Source of the DNA: Paenibacillus sp. FSL W8-0426
Lineage (GTDB): Bacteria; Bacillota; Bacilli; Paenibacillales; Paenibacillaceae
DNA: 64,000 nucleotides
NCBI RefSeq assembly: GCF_037969725.1
Contig: NZ_CP150203.1
Location: 4,604,001 to 4,668,000, forward strand
Direction of reading: 5' to 3'
Under the pieces are notes generated by a model that saw only the letters and a list, made by a program, of their open reading frames with translations, was not told the origin of the DNA and ran no database searches. Both the position numbers and the translations under genes were made by a program. Position 1 is the first letter of the stretch; each line of letters opens with the position of its first letter. This document shows, one piece after another, positions 36,265 to 44,344 of the stretch.

Positions 36265-37740
36265 ATGGATCACCGCCGTACGCCGCTGTTTACCGCTTTA
36301 ACCAATCACGCGGCACTCAATCCGGTGCAATTTCATATTCCGGGACATAAAAAAGGATTGGGAACGGATACCGAGTTTCGTGAATTTATCGGCGATAATG
36401 CCCTGTCCATCGATTTGATCAATATCGCTCCATTGGATGATCTCCATCAGCCTACAGGCGTCATTCAGGAAGCGCAGATGCTGGCCGCGGATGCCTTCGG
36501 AGCCGATTATACCTATTTCAGCGTACAGGGCACAAGCAGTGCCATCATGACCATGATTTTGTCAGTATGCGAACCGGGCGATAAAATTATTGTACCCCGT
36601 AACGTGCATAAATCGGTCATGTCAGCCATTATTTTCTCGGGAGCCAAACCGGTATTCGTCTCTCCCGCACAAGACGCAAATCTGGGCATCGACCACGGAG
36701 TAACCGTTCGTTCGGTCAGGCGTGCGCTTGAGCGTCATCCAGACGCCAAGGCATTGCTTGTCATTAATCCGACGTATTTCGGCGTATGTACAGATCTGAA
36801 GGAGATCGTGGAGCTGGCGCACAGCTACCAGGTTCCTGTGCTTGTCGACGAGGCGCATGGCGTGCTGATTCATTTTCACGAGGACCTGCCGCTTTCTGCG
36901 ATGGCTGCCGGAGCCGATATGTCCGCAACGAGCGTGCACAAGCTGGGCGGTTCCATGACACAGAGCTCTGTATTGAACCTGAACACCAAAAACGGGTTCG
37001 TGAACCCGCAGCGTGTACAGACGATCCTCAGTATGCTGACTTCAACCTCAACATCATATATTTTGCTGGCTTCATTGGACACGTCCAGACGCAATCTGGC
37101 ACTGAATGGCCACGCTATGGCACAGAAAGCCATCGATCTGGCTGAATTCGCCAGAAGAGCCATCAACGACATCGACGGATTGCACTGTTTCGGCAGAGAA
37201 TTGCTTGGAACGGAAGCAACCTTCAACATGGACCCGACCAAGCTTACGATCCATGTTCGTCATCTGGGCATTACCGGTTATGAGACCGAAAATTGGCTGC
37301 GTGAGCATTACAATATCGAAGTCGAGCTTAGCGACATGTACAATATTTTGTGTCTCATCACTCCGGGTGATACGGACGAATCGGTCGACATTTTGCTGAA
37401 CGCGCTGCAGGATCTGTCCCGTACGTATTACCAGGTCAACCCGGCGCATGAACTGGTCGTCAAAGTACCTGACATCCCGCAATTGATGCTCACTCCGCGT
37501 GATGCCTTCTACGGCGACACGGAAGTTATTCCGTTCAAGGAGTCTGCGGGACGCATTATAGCGGAATTTATTTATGTGTATCCTCCGGGCATTCCGATTC
37601 TGTTGCCGGGCGAGGTCATCACGCAGGAAAATATCGACTACATTGTCGATCACGTCGAAGTGGGCCTGCCCGTAAAAGGACCTGAGGACCGCAGCGTTAC
37701 AAATGTTAAGGTGATCGTGGAAGCCGACGCGATTTTCTAA
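36265..37740 (+). CDS. speA: arginine decarboxylase (Orn/Lys/Arg decarboxylase fold type I, SpeA)
   Basis: A 491-residue PLP enzyme making agmatine for polyamine synthesis. It follows Bacillus SpeA closely: FHIPGHKKG near 24, NALSIDLINI, FSVQGTSSAIMTM near 86, LVDEAHGV near 190 and the PLP lysine in ATSVHKLGGSMTQSS near 222. YPPGIPILLPGE closes the small domain. MDHRRTPLFTAL matches the start of Bacillus SpeA, so ATG 36265 is preferred. GTG 36253 is also possible; neither has ideal spacing from GAAAGG at 36245. speE-speB are not adjacent. Confidence 0.93.
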   Translation: MDHRRTPLFTALTNHAALNPVQFHIPGHKKGLGTDTEFREFIGDNALSIDLINIAPLDDLHQPTGVIQEAQMLAADAFGADYTYFSVQGTSSAIMTMILSVCEPGDKIIVPRNVHKSVMSAIIFSGAKPVFVSPAQDANLGIDHGVTVRSVRRALERHPDAKALLVINPTYFGVCTDLKEIVELAHSYQVPVLVDEAHGVLIHFHEDLPLSAMAAGADMSATSVHKLGGSMTQSSVLNLNTKNGFVNPQRVQTILSMLTSTSTSYILLASLDTSRRNLALNGHAMAQKAIDLAEFARRAINDIDGLHCFGRELLGTEATFNMDPTKLTIHVRHLGITGYETENWLREHYNIEVELSDMYNILCLITPGDTDESVDILLNALQDLSRTYYQVNPAHELVVKVPDIPQLMLTPRDAFYGDTEVIPFKESAGRIIAEFIYVYPPGIPILLPGEVITQENIDYIVDHVEVGLPVKGPEDRSVTNVKVIVEADAIF

Positions 37741-37775
37741 TCGATCCTCATGCTTCTCTCACGACAAGACTGCTC

Positions 37776-37805
37776 AAGACCAGGCCATCAGGCCTGGTCT
37801 TTTTA
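37776..37805 (+). terminator. terminator of speA
   Basis: AAGACCAGGCC-ATCA-GGCCTGGTCTT followed by TTTT. Confidence 0.92.
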
Positions 37806-38312
37806 ATGCGCAGGATCGATCTTTCGGGCAGCACAAAAGCCCCCTTGCAAAAGGCGAAAACCACAAGGAGGACGTCCACAGTGGTCAATCGAATCCAGTG
37901 ATACGAATGCCATTCGGAGCTTTTGAAGGAACAACAGGCCGTAGCGTTGATTCCCCGAAAGAGAAATCACCGAGTGATCCCGACATATGATCGATATGTC
38001 TACAAAGAGCGCCATTGGGTGGAATGCTTCTTTAATAAAATAGAAGAAATATCGCCGTTTGACAACTCGTTATGATAAATTAGCGTGTACGTTCAAGGCT
38101 TTTTTGACGCTGGCATTCATCATGGTGTGGCTTGCTTGAGTTTGAAGACACGCCCTAGATTGTATCAGGTAATGCAAGTTAAGGGCAGATGTCTATCCAA
38201 GGATAGATTCTGCCCTTTGTCATGTCCGCACCACGCACAGACAAGATATTCAATTCTATCTCATCATCAATAAAACTGCACCGCCGCTGAAGCGCCTACG
38301 TCATGCCTTCCC
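37806..38312. other. 507-base region without a supported gene; contains an orphan hairpin
   Basis: No frame here has both a ribosome binding site and protein-like composition. At 38181-38217 there is a long stem AAGGGCAGATGTCTATCC / GGATAGATTCTGCCCTT with one bulge, followed by TTTG on the plus strand. It could end an unseen small RNA or be a relic. The region marks the border to the AT-richer cluster at 38.3 kb. Confidence 0.5.
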
Positions 38313-38723
38313 TTATCTCATGACACTGAACTTCTTAGTCATGGCCCGAACGGCTTCATCTTCTCCCCATATAATAACTCCCACCACTTTGGTGGCTTCC
38401 AAAGCCATATTCGCAATTTCACTCGCATATTGTTCAAATGCGTTATTGAGTGACCGCCCAGTCTGAGAAAAAACAAGAAAATTCAATCCGCCATCGTGTT
38501 CTGAGCAAGATTTGACCAGGTTAATGAGTTGATTCTCCCCGGCCTTTAGAATGACCGTGCTGTATTGAATACCCGCATGCTGAACACCGCTCTGATCCAG
38601 TACAGGTTGACTCGAATATAACTCAGGCTCGTTCAGGGAGGCTTGTCCCATCAGAAGGGCTGCCACATTCGCTGCGGCTCCAGGCTCCAGATTTTTATCC
38701 AGTATAATAGCGATTCTTTTCAT
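38313..38723 (-). CDS. DUF2000 family protein
   Basis: A 136-residue protein of the DUF2000 family (PF09391), related in fold to type 2 peptidyl-tRNA hydrolases. It opens with KRIAIILDKNLEPGAAANVAA and contains FLVFSQTGRSLNNAFEQYA. No function is established. Its ATG overlaps the stop of the BacA-like gene (ATGA), so the two are translationally coupled and probably work together. The 15 codons upstream of this ATG lie within that gene and are not used. The pair is transcribed away from the ATP-grasp and MFS genes. An accessory enzyme or chaperone role in a small-molecule pathway is possible. Confidence 0.78.
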   Translation of the reverse strand: MKRIAIILDKNLEPGAAANVAALLMGQASLNEPELYSSQPVLDQSGVQHAGIQYSTVILKAGENQLINLVKSCSEHDGGLNFLVFSQTGRSLNNAFEQYASEIANMALEATKVVGVIIWGEDEAVRAMTKKFSVMR

Positions 38724-39283
38724 ATGAGTGCATTCACCCTCTGTGTATTTTTCGTAAAACATACCCAAGGCATCTGGATTCCCTCGCGCAGCACCTTGTA
38801 AGTCACCAGTCCGTAATGATCCGCACAGAGCTGGTTCGTGAGCGCAAGCGATCTCTCCGTATTTAGCATGACTTTCCTACAAGCCTCTGGGTTCGATGAT
38901 ACCGTGCAGTTCTCTCTATAGATGATATCAAGTTCGGTCAACAAGTATGTAGTCGCCGGATGATGATAGATAATATCGATCTGTTCTGGGCATACCACCT
39001 GAAAACCAGACAGCACCAGTGCAGGAATCTTTTCTACAAAGCTTTCAGATACCACGAGATCTGAATCCATAATGAAGCTGTTAAGCTTGGGATACGCTCC
39101 AGGAACCAGGAGACAGGAAATCTCACCTGATTTCAGGTCATCTGCTGCCGCTTCGAATTCGGGGTATGGCTTAATCAAATCAGAATTATCCATTTTTTTT
39201 GCAATATGCATACTGCAAGTCAGGAAGCCTTCATCGTCACCCAATGTGCCCAGTATAGCGTATTTCCCTTTAGTTATCTCCAT
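38720..39283 (-). CDS. BacA-like protein (prephenate decarboxylase/dehydratase fold)
   Basis: A 187-residue soluble protein resembling BacA of bacilysin synthesis, which decarboxylates prephenate without aromatising it. The fit is spread over the length. TLGDDEGFLTCSMHIAKK corresponds to the TLGPEGTSS region. CLLVPGAYPKLNSFIMDSDL corresponds to TIVPHAYDGIKHFYMRPDL. LALTNQLCADHYGL with MPW near the end corresponds to ALTNELARQKYGL with MSW. The TRF motif of true prephenate dehydratase is absent. GTSS is replaced by GFLT, so the substrate may differ. AAGGAGG precedes the ATG. The assignment is by motif pattern only. Confidence 0.65.
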   Translation of the reverse strand: MEITKGKYAILGTLGDDEGFLTCSMHIAKKMDNSDLIKPYPEFEAAADDLKSGEISCLLVPGAYPKLNSFIMDSDLVVSESFVEKIPALVLSGFQVVCPEQIDIIYHHPATTYLLTELDIIYRENCTVSSNPEACRKVMLNTERSLALTNQLCADHYGLVTYKVLREGIQMPWVCFTKNTQRVNALI

Positions 39284-39325
39284 TTATTTCTATATCCTCC
39301 TTTTTATTTCTATTTCCGGTATGAT

Positions 39326-39352
39326 AGTATACCATATAATCCCTATTGTCAA
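39326..39352 (-). promoter_or_regulatory. promoter of the BacA-like/DUF2000 pair
   Basis: TTGACA and TATACT on the minus strand are 15 bases apart, with TGG before the -10 as a TGn extension. Confidence 0.45.
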
Positions 39353-39412
39353 TTAACACTTTAACGCAACAAAAATATGTATAATCGTTCATAATATTTT
39401 ACAAAAAATGTA

Positions 39413-39440
39413 TTGAATATGGAAAATAATGAGTTATAAT
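39413..39440 (+). promoter_or_regulatory. promoter of the ATP-grasp/MFS pair
   Basis: TTGAAT and TATAAT are 16 bases apart. It lies in a very AT-rich 205-base divergent region; 60 bases separate its -35 from the minus-strand -35. Confidence 0.6.
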
Positions 39441-39488
39441 GTTGAGAAAACCATTTTTTCTATTTTTAACTTTGTTCAAGGAGGTCCC

Positions 39489-40730
39489 ATGAAAACGATC
39501 GTCTACATATCTGATTTCAGACTGCCTTTCGGCCTAAACTTCGTGAAACCACTTACCAAATTCACAGATCACAAAAGAATTCTGATTATTGAACAGCATC
39601 AATTACATCACCCCGAGCGGCTTCAGGATTATTTTGATGAAATTCGCTACGTCGATCACCTCGAATCCTACGATGCCATTCGGGAGCATGTTCTACAGAT
39701 CAGGCAAACCCATTCGATTATCGCTTTGTTAACTCCAGGTGAGAATGCCATTGAGATCGGCGGGCAGCTCCGCTCCGAATTTGGCATCCCCGGTATGCAG
39801 CGCAATCAGGCCGAGGCGGTCCGTAATAAATGGATTATGAAACAAATGCTTCATCAACGCGGAATTCGTACGTCCAAAATAGCAATCGCTCTGCAAGAGC
39901 AGGACTATTTTCATTTCTCTGCTGCCCATGGATTCCCGATCATTGTAAAGCCACTTAGCGGTTACGGAAGTATCAATACCTTCAAGTTGTCCAGTATGGA
40001 TGAGCTCTCACATTATCTGCAGCACACTAGACATGAGCTGCAGAGGGACCTGCTGGAAGAATTCATTCACGGTACAGAGTTTCACTGTGACTCCATCGTG
40101 TCCAAGGGAATCGTTGTATTTTCCTCTGTCTCTCAATACCTTTACAACTGTCTGGACATTGCAACCAAGCAGAAACCTCCGGCTAGCATTACGTTCCCCA
40201 AAGGCGCTAACGCGAACGTTATCAGGCGTATCCAAGAGATCAATTCACAAGCCATTGCTGCCCTTGGGATTAATCAATCTGTAACCCATGCCGAGCTGTT
40301 TCTCACGCCGGATGGAGAAGTGGTATTTGGAGAGATCGGGGCAAGAATCGGGGGCTCACAAGTTATGCCGCCTTGTATCAAAAACACCCATGGCGTAGAT
40401 CTTTTTGAAGCCGTAACTGATCTGGAGGTTGGCATATATACTTTTACACAGCAGCAAACGAACAACAAATTCACGGGCATGATCTGTTTTCCTTCACGCG
40501 CGGGTGTCATTCAACGAATATCAGGAATCGACGATTATAAGGATGTTTCTGGCATTATTGAGTTCAAGGTTTCTTATGAAATAGGGCAGCGTGTAGGCGA
40601 TGTGAACGATACGATGACACGATCAGGATTTGCCATTGTTGAAGGGGAGTCGTTTGAGGAATTGCGTCAGACTTTGCTGGACTTGTATGATCGATTCGTC
40701 ATTGAGGTTGAGGTTGCCGAAACTGTATAG
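39489..40730 (+). CDS. ATP-grasp family carboxylate-amine ligase
   Basis: A 413-residue ligase expected to join a carboxylate, activated as acyl phosphate, to an amine. ATP-grasp motifs are complete: IIVKPLSGYGSINTFK with Lys154, DLLEEFIHGTEFHCD with Glu190-Glu191, and HAELFLTPDGEVVFGEIGARIGGS with Glu269, Glu282 and Arg286 as the metal and phosphate ligands. The domain layout is like L-amino acid ligase BacD and carbamoyl-phosphate-synthase-like ligases. AAGGAGG is 4 bases before the ATG of MKTIVYISDF, so the 20 upstream codons are not used. The MFS gene follows closely. Substrates are unknown; a dipeptide or amino-acid amide product is inferred from context. Confidence 0.85.
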   Translation: MKTIVYISDFRLPFGLNFVKPLTKFTDHKRILIIEQHQLHHPERLQDYFDEIRYVDHLESYDAIREHVLQIRQTHSIIALLTPGENAIEIGGQLRSEFGIPGMQRNQAEAVRNKWIMKQMLHQRGIRTSKIAIALQEQDYFHFSAAHGFPIIVKPLSGYGSINTFKLSSMDELSHYLQHTRHELQRDLLEEFIHGTEFHCDSIVSKGIVVFSSVSQYLYNCLDIATKQKPPASITFPKGANANVIRRIQEINSQAIAALGINQSVTHAELFLTPDGEVVFGEIGARIGGSQVMPPCIKNTHGVDLFEAVTDLEVGIYTFTQQQTNNKFTGMICFPSRAGVIQRISGIDDYKDVSGIIEFKVSYEIGQRVGDVNDTMTRSGFAIVEGESFEELRQTLLDLYDRFVIEVEVAETV

Positions 40731-40759
40731 ATTCGGACATACACCTTACGATTTATTTT

Positions 40760-42115
40760 ATGGAATTGGGGTTTTCTTGGGGAGGATTGGAACGATTGTC
40801 TTTATCTCTATCCAAAACATACGCGGGACTAAGCCGCGATGTCTATTATCTCTGTTTGGCCAGAACCATTAACAGCACTGGAGATTTTATATTCTCGTTA
40901 ATTACCTTGGTCCTTACGCTCCAGCTTGGTATGAATGTGGTCAGTGCAGGCATTTTTGTAGCCATGGCGGCCTTGATTAGCGGTCCCGGCGTATTGCTTG
41001 GAGGCTATTTAAGTGATCTGATGGGCAAAAAAACGATTATTGTCATCGGGCAGCTGTTGTCTACATTGATGATTATCAGCTGCTCCTTCTGGTCGGGCAC
41101 GATAACCATTGGTTATCTTCTGATTGCAGTCATGTTTTTCATCAGTATTACCCGGCCTGCCTATAACGCCTTAATTATTCAACTGTGCACAGAGGAGAAG
41201 GAGCGCAAATCTGCCTTTTCTCTCATGTATCTTGGAGCCAATCTAGGCATAGCGCTTGGACCACTCATTGCCGGTTTTTTTATCAAGGATCACGTGCATA
41301 TCGTCTTTATAGGTATCGGCACAGTGTTTCTGATCTCCACCTTGATCATCTTGAAGCGGGTTCATGTCGGTGCGGGCAACAAAGCAATGGAAACCGGAGA
41401 CCATGCACATCAGATGCAACAATCACAAAAGAAACATCCCAACCATCAACATCAACAAGTATTGAAGCAATCGGCTCCTTCAATATTTAAGTTGCTATTG
41501 AGAAATCCGCTCGTCGCCTTCTTCATCGCAGTGTCATTTCTTAATTATTTTATCTACATGCAATACTCGTTTAGCCTTCCACTTCAGATGAATCATTCGT
41601 TTGGAGAGAATGGAGCTGCTTATTATGGGTCTGTCATGACCATTAATGCGATCAGTGTTATTATTCTCACCACGTTGGTCCTGTCTGCTACCCACAGCTT
41701 CACAGCTCAGAATTCCATAGCGGCAGGTGCACTCTTTTATGGAATTGGATTTGGCGTTCTCTACCTGCTGAGCGATTTGCCTCATTTCGCTATCGTTGTT
41801 TTTTCCACTGTGCTGTGGACCATCGGGGAGATTCTGGTGCAAACCAATATCAACCTGTATATCGCGTCACGTGTACCCGATACCCATCAGGGAAGGTTTA
41901 ACGGCTTGCTGTTATTCGTAGGTTGTCTCGGTTACACACTTAGTCCATATTTGACCGGCCTTTTCATTCGAAGCGTAGATATGGAGAGTGTATGGATTGT
42001 TATTCTGGGTATCAGTCTGTTCTATGCGTTATGCATGTCCCTTCTCTCGTATATTGAAAAAAGCTCCCCTACCAAACGCGAAATGGATTCAACAGATTTA
42101 TCAAAAAGTATCTAA
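40760..42115 (+). CDS. MFS exporter with a His/Gln-rich central loop
   Basis: A 451-residue (or 439-residue) membrane protein with about twelve segments. Motif A reads GGYLSDLMGKKTII near 80, and the second half has RVPDTHQGRFNG. The loop between segments 6 and 7 is unusually His/Gln-rich (HAHQMQQSQKKHPNHQHQQV) and could bind metal. No Shine-Dalgarno precedes the ATG at 40760; the TTG at 40796 has GGGGAGG 10 bases upstream and may be the true start. It follows the ATP-grasp gene by 29 bases, like bacE after bacD, so export of and self-protection against the product are likely. Confidence 0.82.
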   Translation: MELGFSWGGLERLSLSLSKTYAGLSRDVYYLCLARTINSTGDFIFSLITLVLTLQLGMNVVSAGIFVAMAALISGPGVLLGGYLSDLMGKKTIIVIGQLLSTLMIISCSFWSGTITIGYLLIAVMFFISITRPAYNALIIQLCTEEKERKSAFSLMYLGANLGIALGPLIAGFFIKDHVHIVFIGIGTVFLISTLIILKRVHVGAGNKAMETGDHAHQMQQSQKKHPNHQHQQVLKQSAPSIFKLLLRNPLVAFFIAVSFLNYFIYMQYSFSLPLQMNHSFGENGAAYYGSVMTINAISVIILTTLVLSATHSFTAQNSIAAGALFYGIGFGVLYLLSDLPHFAIVVFSTVLWTIGEILVQTNINLYIASRVPDTHQGRFNGLLLFVGCLGYTLSPYLTGLFIRSVDMESVWIVILGISLFYALCMSLLSYIEKSSPTKREMDSTDLSKSI

Positions 42116-42559
42116 TTCTTTGTGAGTAGAAGCTCTCTACTATAGCTTAAACGAGGAATCAAAAAGTAAAGGGATCACTCTGAAGTGACCATTTTGGGGA
42201 AGTACCAGCGAAGCTGACAGCACTCGCAAAGTAGATAGTATTAAATGGGGAATCTATGGCTAACTTCGTTGTATTCCTCCTGTGCATCAGTGATGGCAAG
42301 CTTGGAATAAACTTCTACTTCAGGCCTTCATGCCCCGAATACGGTTGGATCAGCATCATCAATGCCTTGTTTTTTAAGCCACGTTAAAAGAAAAATGCCG
42401 CATCATGGTCTGTCGTTGATTAAGCTCAGAGCGGTATAGAACAAGAGCGGGTTATCGAAAAGATAGCTTGCTCTTGTTTTGTTCAAAAAGAGTGACGGAA
42501 TTCAGCAGGCAAATGGAACGGATGGCGAGGCCTCTTAAAAAAGAAGGAGGTTACGTCAG
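42116..42559. other. non-coding, relic-like region with a terminator hairpin
   Basis: No intact gene is seen. On the minus strand, about 42243-42323 reads as a 26-codon protein-like fragment (PEVEVYSKLAITDAQEEYNE) with stops and a frame break upstream, suggesting a decayed gene. A hairpin AACAAGAGC / GCTCTTGTT at 42440-42478, followed by TTG, may terminate plus-strand transcripts from the ATP-grasp/MFS pair. Confidence 0.45.
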
Positions 42560-43073
42560 ATGGATGAGTATGCGAACTCATTAAAAAGAAGACTGACATC
42601 TCTCTATAACCTTCTGCATTTGAACGCAGTTTATGATCTCGCAACAGACGTCTTTCTGGCCTGTATTTGCCCTCGGGTGGAGAGTTTGATTTGATCGGAA
42701 CGTTCATCTGACACTCACCAAAAAACAATCCAAAGAAATCAAGGCTCAGCCTGAGATGTATAAGTTCGTTCCTTCCACGTCAAACTTTGATTTTTTGGAT
42801 TTGCATGAAAATTTGTTTTATCCGATTTCATTTTGAGTGGTTCGTTTCATCCTGCCAAGTGGAGCCAATGAAATGATTCTGACCAATCTTTCAGGTCTGA
42901 CGTATTGTCCTGCAAAGAGACGAGAGTCCATCACCCAAGAGATTTTCGCCAGAATGAACAGGTACAATTTCGCTGAGATGATGACCTCGCACGTCATCAT
43001 TTCGGGAATGGATATTTTTCAAGCGGAGTTTTTCTCCGTTGTGTTTGCTATACGCTTTTTCCTTGCTTGCACT
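42560..43073 (+). pseudogene. degenerate IS4-family transposase remnant
   Basis: Fragments in order match the C-terminal half of IS4-family DDE transposases. HLNAVYDLATDVFL (from 42560 frame) and GGEFDLIGTFI come first. After frame changes follow LTKKQSKEIKAQPEMYKFV, FDFLDLHENLFYPISF, an in-frame TGA, VVRFILPSGANEMILTNLS, RRESITQEIFARMNRYNFAEM and TSHVII. About 40 residues that should lie between LTNL and the ITQEIF segment, including the catalytic Glu helix region, are deleted. No terminal inverted repeats were found. The relic is dead and marks past mobility next to the BacA-like cluster. Confidence 0.8.
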
Positions 43074-43109
43074 AAAAAAAAACGGCACAGATTGTTCTCC
43101 CATGCCGTT
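43074..43109 (-). terminator. terminator of the DUF1292 gene
   Basis: AACGGCA / TGCCGTT with a 15-base loop, followed by a run of T residues on the minus strand. Confidence 0.8.
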
Positions 43110-43162
43110 TCGAGTCCATAAATTCACTTTGTTTTGTCTATTGAACTTATTTGGAGCCTGAC

Positions 43163-43480
43163 TTATTCCTGTCCTGCAACGAGTTCGTTATAAGCCGCTT
43201 CAACACGGCTCCACTCTGCTTCGTCTTCGATATTGTAGAGTACCATTTCCTCGTTTTCTTCTTCCATGCGGAAAATGATACCGTCAGCTTCAGGATTGTT
43301 ACGTTCCAGCAGGAGCGCATAAACATGGTCTTCCACGTCAAACGTCTCCACCAAAACCATCTCCACGTCGTTTCCGTTCTCGTCTGTCAGCGTCAGAAGA
43401 ACTTCTTCATGCTCGTGGTCGTGGTCATGATCGTGACCGCAGCCGCAGGCATCGCCGTGTTCATGTGTGTGATCGCTCAT
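43163..43480 (-). CDS. DUF1292 family protein with a His/Cys-rich N-terminus
   Basis: A 105-residue acidic protein. Residues about 30-100 match DUF1292 (YrzB type): LTLTDENGNDVEMVLVETFDVED, YALLLERNN and GIIFRMEEE. The first 25 residues read HTHEHGDACGCGHDHDHDHE, an unusual potential metal-binding tail. The ATG of MSDHTHEHG has GAGGT 7 bases upstream; the 24 codons before it are not used. In many Bacillota DUF1292 genes follow ruvX/alaS; here it stands alone. Function unknown. Confidence 0.85.
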   Translation of the reverse strand: MSDHTHEHGDACGCGHDHDHDHEHEEVLLTLTDENGNDVEMVLVETFDVEDHVYALLLERNNPEADGIIFRMEEENEEMVLYNIEDEAEWSRVEAAYNELVAGQE

Positions 43481-43577
43481 TGATATACCTCGCTTCATCG
43501 ATTGAAATTGTGTAACCTTGCATATCGTAACATGTTCATAGTGCCAGGTCAATTTCGACCGCGGGCGTGATTCGGGT

Positions 43578-44132
43578 TTATTCGTTTAGTGCGGTAATGA
43601 CTTTCTCGGCGACCTGCACGTAATTGCTGTTTGCATTTTCCTTAATATGAAAACCGATTGAATATTTGCCTGCGCGGCTGAAATCATACGTGAAATCATA
43701 CGTGCGGAACCAGAAGTTATCTTTCTGGGTTGTCAGCTCCTGGGACTGAATATCCTTCACCTGCCCGCTCGGGTTCGTAATCGTCAACTTCACGGCAGCC
43801 ACGTCGGTCGTCAGACTGTCGACTTGTGAGAACACGTTGAACTTCAGCTTGCCCACGTTCACGTTGCCAAATACAGTGTCTCCTTTGAACAGAAAAATAT
43901 GTACATTGGGCTTAATCACCGTCACCCGCTTGCTACTGTTGTCCCATTTGGCGATGCCGCCCGCTTCCCTCACAGGAACATAGGTGGTTCCATCAATCAA
44001 ATAACCGCCGTCAGCCGCTTCCTTGCCATTGATGAGTACCCGAATCTTCTCGTTCACGGAATCTGCAAACAGTAGAGATCCGCCAAGCAAGGAAAATATG
44101 CTGACACAGAGCAAGACCCTCTTCCACTTCAT
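43578..44132 (-). CDS. secreted protein with a copper-amine-oxidase-N-like stalk domain
   Basis: A 184-residue protein with a signal peptide (KRVLLCVSIFSLLGGSLLFADS), then a stalk domain unit: IRVLINGKEAADGGYLIDGTTYVPVREAGGIAKWD. The C-terminal 110 residues form a beta-rich domain (HIFLFKGDTVFGNVNVGKLKF, NFWFRTYDFTYDF). Stalk domains are common in secreted and wall-associated Paenibacillus proteins. GGGAGGG precedes the ATG by 11 bases. It is probably exported; the function is unknown. Confidence 0.82.
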   Translation of the reverse strand: MKWKRVLLCVSIFSLLGGSLLFADSVNEKIRVLINGKEAADGGYLIDGTTYVPVREAGGIAKWDNSSKRVTVIKPNVHIFLFKGDTVFGNVNVGKLKFNVFSQVDSLTTDVAAVKLTITNPSGQVKDIQSQELTTQKDNFWFRTYDFTYDFSRAGKYSIGFHIKENANSNYVQVAEKVITALNE

Positions 44133-44344
44133 GCGCCAATTTCCCTCCCCTGCTGCTGCTGTTGTACATTTATACTGCAGATTCGCTCACAAAGTTGCGC
44201 CGTTTTTCATTATTTTTCATTTTTTATCCAACATTTTTTCCACTCCATGGATTGAAAAAAAGAGATTTCCTGTGTGTCAGGAAACCTCCATGATCTCGTT
44301 GTTGCCAACCCCTTCTCAGCCGAAGCAAATTCACATGCCCATGC

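Noticed and set aside
37803..38273. Two small frames (70 and 62 codons) after speA
   Set aside because: No ribosome binding sites, no homology pattern, and the first overlaps the speA terminator region.
42483..43127. Several small open frames on both strands near 42.5-43.1 kb
   Set aside because: They are pieces or shadows of the decayed transposase.
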